Origin: Meloidogyne chitwoodi
Lineage: Eukaryota > Nematoda > Chromadorea > Rhabditida > Meloidogynidae
NCBI GenBank assembly: GCA_015183035.1
Contig: JACZZP010000002.1
Span: forward strand, 682,001-746,000
Direction: 5' to 3'
DNA length: 64,000 bases
In this document: positions 13,614 to 25,140 of the stretch, in pieces
Layout: every line of letters begins with the position of its first letter
How positions within the stretch are numbered: position 1 is the stretch's first letter
The notes under the pieces: model-generated
Databases searched by the model: none
Seen by the model: the letters and a program-made list of their open reading frames with translations, nothing else
Told to the model about the DNA's origin: nothing
Made by a program: the position numbers and the translations under genes

Positions 13614-14522
13614 GGCTCTACTTCACTTTATGAGTCCAATCGAACATTATGAGTCCAATCGAACATTATGAGTCCAATGAAAGTTTATGAGTCCAATCAA
13701 AATTTATGAGTCCAATCTAAACTTTATGAGTCCAATCAAAATTTATGAGTCCAAACAAAAGTTTATGAGTCCAATCAAAATTTATGGCGTAATTAAAATT
13801 TTATGTGTTAAATCGAAACTATAAGGCAAATAAAACAATATCATGTGACGGGAAACTGAATTCTAATCTCTTCCATTAAATGTTGAAAAATTTTTTGATT
13901 TCCATGAAAGCGACGGACATGTATTGGTACAAATAGCTTTTTAGCATATTATGATTTGTACCTTGTAAGTGACGGAGTGATTTCTTAAGAGCACCCCAGG
14001 AAGCCTCAATCTCCTGCGTGTGCGCGAGGAAAGGGTCTATTGAATTTATTTGCCTATACAGTGAGTAAAAAAGTATAATAAATTTTTATTTGCATTAAGA
14101 TCAAAAAGAACAGGAACGTATGATAAAAAATGACAAAGCAAGCATGGCATTAATTCTAATGTATTCAGCACGGGGCGGGAATCGTTTGGACTTCCATAAA
14201 TGTGAAGATTAGATATTTCTTGTATTGTTTTCAGAACATAGAAATAGGTTTAAATACATACATAGGTTTAAAATAATAAATTTATCGTCTCTTACTTTTT
14301 CTTTGAACGAATAAAAAATTTTAATTACGCCATAAATTTTGATTGGACTCATAAACTTTTGTTTGGACTCATAAATTTTGATTGGACTCATAAAGTTTAG
14401 ATTGGACTCATAAATTTTGATTGGACTCATAAACTTTCATTGGACTCATAATGTTCGATTGGACTCATAATGTTCGATTGGACTCATAATGTTCGATTGG
14501 ACTCATAAAGTGAAGTAGAGCC
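13614..14522. mobile_element. Inverted-repeat MITE with 18-19-bp iterated ends, 8-bp target duplication
   Basis: A 909-bp non-coding element. Its ends are GGCTCTACTTCACTTTATGA and the exact complement. Each arm (about 190-210 bp) is an array of TTATGAGTCCAATCGAACA-like units: eight at left, nine at right. It is followed by TTATGGCGTAATTAAAATTTT. AAAAATTC is duplicated at 13606-13613 and 14523-14530, and the undisturbed target is still visible in the parent exon (aaaaaaattctcat, about 3608-3622). The 8-bp duplication allows hAT, P or Merlin. The GG tip does not fit the usual hAT tip, so the superfamily is left open. No transposase. Confidence 0.9.
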
Positions 14523-14535
14523 AAAAATTCTCATT

Positions 14536-15408
14536 AAGTTTTTGTAAAAATTAAAATTCTTCTAATCACTCAAGATCAATGCAAAGTTTGTAATAAAATC
14601 ATTTTTTCAATTTGTTTGTCTAAAAAATATCAAAAGAGTAAAATTAAAAGATCCAAAATTGATCACAAATTCGCTGCCCCAAATTTATCAGTCCATATAA
14701 GACGAAAAAAGAACGGTTGAGTCTTGTACAAAACTTTCTTATTTTTATTTTAGCATTATTCTTACTTATAAATCTTCTCCTTAATTAACATTTGACTGAT
14801 AATGTTAAGCTCACATGCAATCCAGTACTGCAACATCTTAATATGATTTTACGCTTATCCGGTCTACGACTTAGATTGCGGCAATTGGCATTATTTTTGG
14901 CGATCTTTTAATTTTGAGATGATATATAATTTAAAGATATTTAAACAGAGAAAACGATATGTGTTTGTGTACTTTGTTCTATTTTATTAAATCTATTTAT
15001 AATTATCGTTATTGCAGGATTTTTCCTCCGGAATATTCCTCCCGGAGAATTTCTTTCCTGATTTTCGGACAATTCCTCTTTTAGCGAAAAATTCCTCACA
15101 AAAAAATCGCAAATATAAAAAACATATTTGTATTTTAAAAACTTTTTTATTCATAGATTAAAGAATAATTTTGGATAATTTTAATAAGATTATTCTAACA
15201 TATATAATATAATTTTTTAAATAATTTCAATAATTATTTGGGGAAGAATTTTTCGTTTAAAAGGGCGAAAATTCGGAGAGGAATTCTGGATGAGAAATAC
15301 TCCGGACACCATTATCTTTAATCCAAATATTTTTTATTATTAAATTTTTGTTTTATAGCTTATTACAAGGTTTATACATAATTTATATAGCATTTATATT
15401 TTTCAAAA
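14536..15408. other. Duplicated flank upstream of the F-box-like gene; no gene seen
   Basis: AT-rich, without a usable frame. Words such as gacgaaaaaagaac (about 14700) and caattggcattatttttggc (about 14880) have counterparts at about 5014 and 5214, so it is the promoter-side flank of the duplicated unit. A stretch around 15020-15300 contains iterated ggaattcctcc/ttcctc words of unknown meaning. Confidence 0.4.
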
Positions 15409-17037
15409 ATGGATCAAAAACCAACTGATTCAGAAGGATTTATTAAAGAAGCAACGAAAAAGGTTAAATTATTAATAATTAATATACATTGAACTTAATA
15501 AGATTTGTCGTTTTGATGATTGCGCCAATCTCTGGGAGTTGGTAGGGGCACGTCATTAGTCTCAGTTTTATTTTTTGAGGTTGCTGATCATGTTAATTAT
15601 TATTTTGTATGGCTTTTTGGTTTTTTGTGAATTCTGAGTTTTTAACTTACTCTTGATCAGCAACTTCGATTCCTCGATTAGTGCCTCGCAACCCTTAGAG
15701 AATTTTAAATTGTCTAAACCCATCAAAGATCACATTAAAACGAATAGTCCAATTATTTTTTGGCTTTTTTTATTTTTTGCAAATATTTTAACTACTTATC
15801 TAGGTTACTCTAGTGTATAGTATTTAATTTATTCTTGATTAATAGAGGCACCAAAGTGACCGGTATTTCTTACAAATCTCTGTACTTAATTTTTCTGTTT
15901 GTTACTTTTTTGTCCAACAAAATTATTTTGAGAATAAAAATGGACTCCAAATTTCTTGAAATATTTAAAGATGGCTAGTGGAAAAATTAATTTTTCTAAT
16001 GAACTAATTTTTGAGATTATCACTTTTGTTCCTTTCCATAAGAAATGGCAAAAAAATCAAATATCTAGGATAGCTAATTATTTTGTCGTAAAAAGTCAGA
16101 AAAATTACTTACTTAGATTGAAAATTGTGAGTTTTTAATTTTAAATTTAAATCATATTTTTAGCTGAAAATTGAGGCCCGCACAGTTCTTGCCAAAATCT
16201 TTGGAGTTTTGTCAATACTTTCTTCTGCCCATGATCTTTTAAAAATTGGTGCTTTGTTTAAATTAGACGAATCGTTTGAGGGTATTTTTTAACCTTTTTT
16301 AATTTTTTAAACTCGAAAATTTGTGGCCGATTTTAGTTTAATTATTTTGCCTAAGACACCTATTATAGCTAAGAAATTGTAAAAAGTGTATTAATAATAT
16401 TATGCCACTTGTTTTTTTTATTAAATATATATTTAGGATTGCTACAAATACTTATTGATTTGTCGGAGTTGGAAGAATTCCAAGGACTTTATAATGTAAT
16501 TATAGTCTAATTTTTAAAAATTGAATTTTTTTTAGGTGATTTCTTCATTAAAATGGCCGCATTCAAATCAGTTACAAATGGAAAATCGTCCCGGCGTATG
16601 TTTTTTTTAATTAATAAATTTTAACATTTACCTTTTTATAGTGGTCTAAAACAGCAGAGGAGAAGTTCGTAATAATAAAAAAAATATTCGAATCATTACA
16701 AACAATTATTAATAATTATGATGGGGATATTGGCAATTTATTGAGAGTTGTAGGAAGTTTAGGAGGTTTTAATTTTTCATTGATTATATTTTTATGAAAT
16801 TAGGAAAATAGAAATGTTTGATTTTTGGAAATATACATTCTTTGGGCAAATCTTAATTTTTATGATTTAATCTCAATATTATATATTTTAGCATGCCTTT
16901 CCATCCTTAGACGTGCGGAAGAGTTATACAACCAGAATAAAACTGGAAAAAAGAATGTCAAGCGTAAGCGAGACAATGATGACGATCCTGACATACCTGG
17001 GCCTTCAGGAACAAGTTGTAAGCAGTCAAACATTTAA
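15409..17037 (+). CDS. Small F-box-like protein of nematode family, unknown function (copy B, intact)
   Basis: Six exons are supported by phase: 15971-16126, 16164-16281, 16437-16495, 16536-16595, 16642-16765, 16892-17037. Together they give 220 residues with no stop. An extra first exon 15409-15462 (MDQKPTDSEG...) may join, since AAAG precedes the ATG at 15971 and the paralogue at 5433 has the same exon. The start is therefore 15409 or 15971. The N-terminus (INFSNELIFEIITFVPFHKKW) looks like a diverged F-box, which would recruit SCF ubiquitin ligase; this is only a pattern match. The middle is helical. The C-terminus has a basic cluster KKNVKRKR, a possible nuclear signal, followed by acidic DNDDDPD. 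Function unknown. It sits in a duplicated, transposon-rich block. Confidence 0.6.
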
Positions 17038-17492
17038 AGGACAATAAATTTTTGGTTATATTTATTATCTTTATTTTTCTGACTTTTGCATAATTTATTA
17101 TTAAAATTTTATTTTTATTTATTTCTTTTATAAAATTTATTTTAAAATTTTTTTCGGAATAATTGCTTTATATTTTAAAAATTTTATTTTTTAACTTCGT
17201 GTCAGATGACATTATTTTCCATGTTTAATTCACACTAAAATTTGATTAATTTACTTCTTTTAAACAAGAGTTTTAATTTTATTTTTAGGTAAAAATCATG
17301 CAGCATTTTCCAATAGATTTTTCAAAAGTAACGTTCCATTGCTAAATGAAATTGTTTAACCATAAAAGGTTCCGTTGGAGAAACATGTCAATGTTGAGGT
17401 TTTTAAATTATTTAAATAAGCAATGGTACAGAAATTTTAAGGATAGGTGAATTGTATATATCAGAATTTTAAAATCCTAAATCTGGGTTGGG

Positions 17493-17545
17493 TATGTTTG
17501 TGTAATTGATTAAATTCAAGTGCTGATTATGAGGTTTTTTAATTT
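17493..17545 (+). pseudogene. Second SUV3 fragment with the same nonsense codon
   Basis: ggtatgtttgtgtaattgat onwards matches 13430-13480 with a few changes (GTGCTGATTATGAG against ATGCTGACTGTGAG). It includes the TAA (17511-17513) in place of the motif II glutamate. It shows that the SUV3 fragment was already dead when the unit was duplicated. The neighbouring 17038-18128 otherwise shows no gene. Confidence 0.75.
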
Positions 17546-18128
17546 TTATTTATATAATAATTTTTTAAAGCTTTTTTCATTGCTTTCACCTAATTGCTCT
17601 GATGAATGTCAGTGATGATTTTTTCCAAAAAAAAATTTTCTTTGATTTTAATATTAAAAAATAAATATTTTTTGTTAAATTTTTACAATTAAAAGGTTGT
17701 TTAAATATTAATGACTTATTTTTATACACAATTCCCATTGGGGAAAAGAATATTCGAATCCAAAACTTTCGATTGATATGAGAATCAACAAAAATTGTTT
17801 AAATTGGCTTATGGAATGAAAAATTTAAGTTAATTTAGCTGGACTCTTGTGGATCTCGAGGGAATATTTAAATATATTTTTATCGAAACGATTTTCCTTT
17901 ATTAGCGCCAAAATACATTTAAAAGCTTGTTTTTAGAAAGCTTGGAATTTTTATTTTTTTAATACTTTTTTTTTAATTAACTTCTTTTTTTTGTCAGTAA
18001 AAACTTATATTTTTTTAATCATTTTCTAGTTTAATATTTTTCAATTTTTATAAATATCTATACAATATTTCAATTTCTTACTAAACTTTAGTTATTTTCA
18101 ATTTAAATTCTTTGAAATTCCTACTACA
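17546..18128. other. Gene-free stretch upstream of survivin
   Basis: AT-rich sequence with no coding frame I can support. A pyrimidine-rich run with TTTTTCAATTT words precedes the survivin ATG; a promoter is presumably here, but no motif is diagnostic. Confidence 0.4.
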
Positions 18129-19039
18129 ATGAATGCTGAACGAAATAATCATGCAGAGCCCGTCAACCTTGATTCATTTTTAGAATTTGTTAATCTGGAA
18201 ATGTTTATTTATTCTAAACGTTTGGCAACTTTTGAGGGAATTTGGATTTATGATAATGATGAAAATGCCACATGCACTTCAGAACGTGTAAATTATTTAA
18301 ATTAAATTATTACTGAGAATTTTATTGTTAAATTTACTTAGATGGCAAAAGCTGGCTTTTTTTGTTCTGAAAATAAGCCAAATTCCGATGCGGCACGATG
18401 TTATGTCTGTCATCATGAACTTTTATGGGATTCTCAGGACGATCCATGGTTTCTTTTTTTTTAACTTAGATTTTAATGATTCGTAGATCGCCGTTCCTTG
18501 TTTTTGACATGGAATGGCTGACCTTATTTTACTTATAATTCTCATTGGGATAATTGGTACCCATTATTTTTTATTTTTCTTTATTTCTGTTGGCAGTCAG
18601 CAAGGGGCTTTTTAAGTCCCTTTAAATAAATTAACTCTTATGTACCACCATTTAAGAAAAATAAAAAATTGTTATTACAAACAGAACTATTGTCTCTAAT
18701 TGTAATTAAAAATAATCAATTTAAGGGAGGAACATCGCAACCACAGGCCAGATTGTGAATTTGTAAAAATTGGCAAACAGGATGAATCTGAGTTTACTGT
18801 TCGTGAGCAGTTACGGATAATGGCTTTTAGTTACAGCTGTCGACAGGTTTTTTTTTTAATTTTTAATAGAATGTAGGGTTAGCTTTTTTTATAATTTTGG
18901 AATTCTTTGTTTTCTCTTTAAAATATTTATTTTTAATATATTCTAGAATATCATTGTGGATGACTCAATTGAAGATTTGCGAGCATTGATGGACAAATTA
19001 TTTGATAATGTTGATAAAGTTGTTAAAAAAGGTTATTGA
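18129..19039 (+). CDS. bir-1: Survivin-type single-BIR protein (chromosomal passenger complex)
   Basis: Four exons (18129-18287, 18342-18448, 18726-18846, 18947-19039) in consistent phase give 159 residues, close to C. elegans BIR-1 and human survivin. One BIR domain spans about residues 28-110: FIYSKRLATFEGIW, then CYVCHHELLWDSQDDPWEEH and HRPDC, which supply the zinc ligands C-x2-C, H and C. A C-terminal helix (SIEDLRALMDKLFDNVDKV) matches the part that binds INCENP/borealin in this family. Known role: targeting of Aurora B with INCENP to chromosomes and the spindle midzone for cytokinesis; not a classical caspase inhibitor in worms. The exons are too short to stand out as long frames. An antiapoptotic BIR protein is less likely given the size and lack of RING. 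Confidence 0.92.
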
Positions 19040-19969
19040 AATTATGCTTATTGATTGAATTACAAATATCTTTATAAATGCTTCTCCTCTCTCCTAACTT
19101 TTGCTTGATATTTCCTGGTATATTTTTGTTTGTTTTGGGGTAAATATTTTCTGAATAAATTTGGTTTTAAATTTAATTATTAGGATTAACTGAGAGAGTT
19201 TATTTGGGTCTAAACAATTTTTGGAAAAATGGTCCAATTTTAAAATTTTTTAATAAAATGCTTATTAAAATATTTTAATTTTTTATTTAAATTGTTTAGG
19301 ATTATTCTAATCTTTCTTTTTTTTAATTTTATTCATTCCATTTATCATAATCGCTCGCCGATTTTTCCTTTCTATGACCTCGGCATTGGCTTGTTTTTCT
19401 TTTTTATTAAAAAAAAAATAATATTTTTATATTTTCTCGCTTTTTGTTTAATAAAAATAACAAAATTCTCTTTTAATTTATAAAGAGACAGTCTCCTTTT
19501 TTAGCTTTTTTCGGACTTGTATAATTATTATTTTATATTTATTTTATTTATCTTGCTTATATCAATTCTTTTCTAAAAAATAAATAATAAATATTTATAT
19601 ATCTTTTTTCTATAAAACTTTTACTAAAATATATATTTCTTATCAAAAAGCTTCTAATCGCCTCTAGTCATATTCCCATACACAAAGTGCAGCGCAATAA
19701 AAAAAGAGAAAATCCTCTACCGGCTGAGAGAAAAAAAGTGATAAGAAAATATTATCAAATAATTATTATTAAAAAAGAGAGAAAGCTAAATTTTTAATCA
19801 ATTTATTTTCTTTTAAAAGCGGATTTGTTTATTAACTTAAATGTTTTTTCAGGGTCGTGTTAAATATCGTCATTATTTAGATCTTAATTAATTAATTTTT
19901 TTAATTTTTAAAAGGCTAAGTGAGTGGACTTTTTAATAAAATTATAAATTAATTTTTAGATTTTTAAAA
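19040..19969. other. Intergenic, survivin to cuticlin; no gene seen
   Basis: AT-rich, with long T and A runs. A short T-rich open frame near 19292-19483 is low-complexity and not credible. The 3' end of bir-1 and the promoter of the next gene lie here. Confidence 0.4.
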
Positions 19970-22900
19970 ATGTTTAATAAAAAATTAATTAAAAGAAAAA
20001 AATTATTATTATTATTACCTTTTCAATTAAAATTACTATTAATTTATTTATTTATTTTAATTAATATTCCAAATTTATTTATTTGTATTCCTATAGATAA
20101 TGGATTAATTGATTCAGAATTAATTAAAGGTAAAAATAATTTATTTTTTAAAAAAACTGGATTTTTAAAGAAAAAAGAATTGTTATTCAATTATTTGTTT
20201 CCGCATTCCTTTCTTTTTTTTAATTTTATTTTTATGAATATTTGTATTTATTTATCTCTTCTTTTTTATAAAATTTATTCTAATAAAAGAAATTCATTAA
20301 AAAAAGATTACAAAGAAAAGATAAAATAATTAAATTTCTTCAGTAGAGTCGGTGGTTGGGTGGTTAAGGCACTAGGTTTTGTGATATAGGGGTGTTGGTT
20401 CGAGTCATAATGGTAGTTTTTTCGATTAAAATTGTTGTTATTGAGTAATGTTATATTTTTTTATTTTAAAAAGTTAATTAGAAAATTAATTAAAATATTT
20501 TTAAAAAGAATGTGGTCAAAATAGCACTGTTGATGTTGTACTTTTATTGGATGGTTCAGGTTCTGTTGGAGATTCAACATTTAGATTACAAACACAATTT
20601 GCTAGACAATTAGCTCAATTATTAAATATTTCAATTAGTGGTTCACATTTAGCTATTATTCAATTTTCTGAACAACCACAATTGGAAATTGCATTAAATC
20701 AATACACTAATTTACAACAAGTTTGTTAAATTTTTTGAAATTAAAAATACTGTATTTATTCTAATAGAAATTCTTTTTTTGCGTCTCTGACCGTTTTCAG
20801 ACTTATCGTTACTTATATTCCACCTTATTCAGACTGGGACTCAAATAGTCCTTTTTAGCCTAAAGTTAGACAAAATGTCACAACGCGTTTATGAACAAAA
20901 TGCTACAAAGTATCTATGGACAAAATGGTCATAGGGCAAAATTAAAATTTCATTTTTTCCTTACATAATTTTATTTTTTTAAATATCTTTATCATATTTC
21001 TTTTTTTTATTTAAATTCAATTACAGTTAGAAGTTGCATTACAAAGAATTAAATTTATTGGTGGTGCTACAAACACAGGCCAAGCATTACAATTTACATT
21101 AGAAACTGCATTTCAAGGGTCTAGAGGAGGGTCTGTACCTAAAGTTGTTATTGTTTTAACTGATGGTCAATCACAGGATGAAGTAGCTGAAGCAGGTTAG
21201 TAAATTAATTTAGATTTGACAAAAAGGGTAATTTTGATCTTTTGACCATTTTGGTGAGTTATTGTTGTTTTGATGGTTCTTTAAATAATTAAAAATAAAA
21301 TTTATTTTTATTTTTTAAGCTCAACGATTGAGAGATGCCCACATTCTAGTTTATGCAATAGGAATTAGTAATCTAGTTAATGTTCAACAATTACATCAAA
21401 TGACCGGAAATGTTCTCAGAGTTTTTACTGTTGAAACATTTGATCAATTAGACAGAGCTTTGGCTGATGCTTTGACTTGGGAAATGTGCAGAACAGATTT
21501 TAGTTTGTTTAAATTATTATTATTTTTTTAATTTTTTATTAAAAATTAGGACCAGGAACGCCTGACATAATTTGTGCATCAGATAAAATAGGAGTTCGTG
21601 CTTCTACTAAAAAACCTTTTGAAGGATATGTTTTTGTACAAAATCATTTTAATCAGCCAGAATGTCGTGCTGGACCTGAACATTTTCCTGATTCAAAGTT
21701 ATATTTTAATTTAAATTTTTAAAATATATTTTAATTGGAATAAAGGGGAAGTGTTCTATTAAATCTTTTATTTAATTAATTAATTTATAATTTTAGAAGT
21801 ATTGGTATAACAGTCCCTTTTACTAATTGTGATGTTCACAGATATAGATCGGTTTGAATTTAATTTTAAAATATTTTTTATTTATTATTTTAGCTTAGTC
21901 CAAAAGGAATATTTGTTGAAATGACTGTAATTTATTTATTTATTTTAATTTTATTTTAATTAATTATTTTAGGTTGTATTTATGTTCCATTCTGTGTATG
22001 TTTTTTTATAATTAATTAATTTATTTTTTAAATTTAATTTTCAAGTTTTATGACAAAAGTAGATCAAATGGTTAATATTAAATGTTTTTATATGGAAGCG
22101 GAGAAATCAGTAACTGTTCCTATGGAAGTTAGGTTAGTTTTAGTTTAATAAAAGAAATTTTAATTTAAACAAAAACCTTCTCAATTCCTTTTGGAAAACT
22201 TTTATTTTCAATTATACCGTTGACTCCCATTATAAGGTCACTTAATAGGACAGACCCAAAAATGGCATTCTCTTTTATTTTGGAAAAAATAAAATTGATT
22301 GGTACCAATGAGTGTCCCCGATAACCTTAGAGTGTCCTTATCAATTATATTTTAGTCAAATAACTACTCAATTTCGTCAAAATGTGTATCAAATGCCCAG
22401 ATGTGAATATACTTTAAGAAAAGATAATTCTGAAGGTCCAATTGTACAATTTGCTATTTTAGGTTTATTTAATTGAAATTAAATTAATTATTTTAAAAAA
22501 GGTCAACCAGTCTATCATCGTTGGGAATGTATAGAAGAAAGTGAACAAGACACTTTTGGAATGCTTGTACATTCTTGCTATGTAGATAATGGTTTTGGTG
22601 ATAGAGTTGATATTTTAGATGAAAATGGTTGTGGATTGGATGCGGTTAATTTATTTTTTTAAAAATTAAAAAAAAAATGGACAAAATGTCCCAAAAATTT
22701 AAATTAATTCTATTTTTCTTTAAGGTTTTATTAAGAACACCTGATTATGATACAACTTTGAGATTAGCTACTAAAGAATATCATGTTTTTAAAGTAAAAT
22801 AATTAATATTTAAAAATATTAAAACAAAAAATCTCGTTATAAGGAGGGTGTCCTTATAACGAGATTTTTAATTTTTAATTTTAAAAATAATTTTTTTTTA

Positions 22901-23798
22901 ATTTTTCATAGTATGCCGATAAGCCAGTACTTCAATTTCAATGTCAAGTAACTTTATGTTTAAAACTAGATGGAGGTTGTGCTGGAATTTCTCCCCCAAA
23001 ATGCCCAGAAACTAAGCCTAGACATTTAAATGATTTACAAACAATTAATACTATTACTAGACGTTCTAAAAATAAAAATAAAATTTTGGCAAAAAAAGCA
23101 AGACGTTCAAACCCTGAAACTATGGATATTTTTACTAAACCTATGATGGTAATAAAATTAATTTTAAATTAAAAAAGAGACGTTTCGGCGCAAGAGAAAA
23201 GTTTAAATTATTTTAATTTAAAAATAAATTCTAAAAATTAAAATATTTTTAATATAATTAATTGTTTAAAGTAATTATATAAACAATTCTAAAAATTTGA
23301 AAATTTTTGTTCTTAATTTTTACCAAATTATGGCGAAAAATCAGAATTTATTTTTTAGAAAATTGTCAAAATATTCTTTAAAATTCACAAATCTTTGACT
23401 AAAAATTCTCAAATATTTAAATAAGTTAATAATAATATTGAAAATATTTTTTTTTAATTTCATTGCCAAAATGTTTTCATATTTTTGACAAATTTTTTAA
23501 AGTTTGCGCCCAAACATACCCACGCCTAAAAAACTAAAATTAATTTAAATTTAAGATAATTGATGAACAATTTAAAGAATTAACAGAAGAATGTCAAAAT
23601 GTAAAAAACAATAATAAAACAATATTTTCTAATTTATTTAATTCTAATAATAATCAAAAACAACAAAAATGGATATTAATTTTATTTATTTGTTTATTTA
23701 ATTTATTAATTGCAAGTTTAACAATTATATGTTGGCTATGTTATAAATTAGGAGGAAACAAAATAAGGCGAAGAAAAGGAAAATGGACAAGAGAATAA
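19970..23798 (+). CDS. cut-6: VWA-ZP domain cuticlin precursor
   Basis: Exon 1 (19970-20129) encodes a basic start and a hydrophobic signal peptide (LLLIYLFILINIPNLFI). It ends in phase 1 and joins exon 2 at 20509 (ECGQNSTVDVVLLLDGSGS). A von Willebrand A domain follows with the MIDAS DGSGSVGD and VVIVLTDGQSQDE. Then comes a zona pellucida domain from about 21550 with regularly placed cysteines (DIICASDKIGV ... GGCAGISPPKC). After it a basic KKARRS site (about 23093) could be the furin-type release site, and a transmembrane segment (WILILFICLFNLLIASLTIICW) precedes a short basic tail. This order is that of C. elegans CUT-6, a secreted component of alae or cuticle ridges. About a dozen short introns carry repeat fragments. 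Orthology is by architecture only. Confidence 0.88.
20343..20415 (+). other. tRNA-like sequence in cuticlin intron 1 (degenerate)
   Basis: Contains a D-arm/A-box-like TGGTTAAGGC and a B-box-like GGTTCGAGTC at tRNA spacing. The acceptor and T stems do not pair. It could be a tRNA pseudogene or the head of a tRNA-derived SINE. Not a working tRNA as read. Confidence 0.4.
22827..22869. repeat. Perfect 18-bp hairpin in a cuticlin intron
   Basis: The arms AAAAATCTCGTTATAAGG (22827-22844) and its exact complement (22852-22869) surround the loop AGGGTGT. Related CGTTATAAGGACACC words occur at about 630 and, as ATTATAAGG, at about 22233, so this looks like the remnant of a small dispersed inverted repeat rather than a splicing signal. 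Confidence 0.7.
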
Positions 23799-24171
23799 AA
23801 AAATTTTAAAATTTTTTTTTAATTTTTATTTTTTTAATCTGCGCCCAAATGACCCCTCAAAATATTTAAAATTTTTTTCTTTTTTTTCTTTTCTTATACC
23901 CAATTAATTTATTTATTAATAATTAAAATACCCACATACAAAAAAACTTAATTAATTTATTTTTTTAATTAAATAAAGAAATTAAAAAAAATATTTTTTT
24001 TAATTTATTGAATTTTTAAATAATTTATTTTTATTTATTTTAAATATATTTTTAATTTATAAATAAGTGAATAAAAATGATAGATAATTTATATATTTAT
24101 TTTTTAATTGTGAAAAAAAAATTAATTAAATAATAATAATAATCTTTTTTTCTTTAAATTAATTTAGATAT
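23799..24171. other. 3' flank of cuticlin gene; no gene seen
   Basis: A/T runs only, with AATAAA-like words suitable for polyadenylation (for example around 23975). No frame. Confidence 0.4.
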
Positions 24172-24179
24172 GTCATTAC

Positions 24180-24810
24180 TAAGGGGCGGATTTTTAGTCA
24201 AAATAAAATTGCAAAATAGTCGCCTAAAATAGTCACTAAAAATCCAAAATAGTCACCAAAATAGTCACAAAAAAGTCACAAAAAATCAAGTTTAAAATAC
24301 AAAAATGTGTATAAAAAAAATTTTTTTAATCTAAATAAGGTCAAAACAAAAAATACTAGTCATTTTTTTGTCATTTTTTAAATTATAAACGCAGATTAAA
24401 TATTTCTCAAAATTGGCTTAGTAAAGCATTCGTTTCTTATGAAAAAATGTCAGTAAGCGACAAAGTGACAAAATGTCACAAAGAAAAAATTGACAAAATG
24501 CCAGATAAATTTTTTTTTATTTTTAAGAAAAGTTGAAAGAAAAATTGTTTAAACTTAAGAAGTTTTCCAACTTTTTATAAATTTTTCTGATTTTTAGGCA
24601 TAAATATCTTGAAAAAGCACAAAAAAGTCAAAAATAATACCAAAAAGTCTAAAATAGTCAAAAAGTTATAAAAAGTCTAAAATAGTCCAAAATAGTCAAA
24701 TAAAAGTCGTTCAATACTCTTCCAACCGAGCTAAAAACACGTTTTTTGAACGTTTTACGTTATGCCAATGTCGCAAAAAAAAAGTCATTTGACTAAAAAT
24801 CCGCCCCTTA
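24180..24810. mobile_element. hAT-type MITE with perfect 8-bp target duplication
   Basis: A 631-bp element with ends TAAGGGGCGGATTTTTAGTC (left) and the complement (right), extending at least 23 bp. GTCATTAC is duplicated exactly at 24172-24179 and 24811-24818. The 8-bp duplication and the TAAGG tip fit hAT elements. Both subterminal zones carry many AAAATAGTCA / AAAAGTCA words, probably transposase-binding repeats. No coding frame. It lies between two convergent gene ends (cuticlin and OSBP). Confidence 0.9.
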
Positions 24811-24818
24811 GTCATTAC

Positions 24819-25140
24819 CAAAAAAATAACAAAAATTTGTTATTTTTTTAAACTAAAATAAAATTATATAAAAAAATAACAACAATATCAAAGAATATAC
24901 TAAAAGAAAATTAATAAAAAAAATAAGAAACTTTGGGATTTACACATAAAAAAAAGAAAACAAATTTTTAATTAATCTTTTTAAATTTAAATATTTAAAT
25001 CCCCCAAAGTTTCGAGGTCCAAAAGAAGTTTTTTTCTTTCCAAAAGAAAATTATTACAGAAAATAAAATTTTTAATATATATTTTTAATTAATTAATTTA
25101 TATATGGCAATTAAATATTTAAAATAAATAAAATTTAAAT
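24819..25140. other. Intergenic between MITE and OSBP stop; no gene seen
   Basis: AT-rich. An interrupted inverted match (aaactttgggatttacacat near 24930 against atcccccaaagtttcg near 25005) is present. Probably the OSBP 3' untranslated region. Confidence 0.35.

Noticed and set aside
13614..13800. Regular short repeats resembling a CRISPR array
   Set aside because: Units of 18-19 bp abut without spacers, occur inverted at the other end of a transposon, and the genome is eukaryotic.
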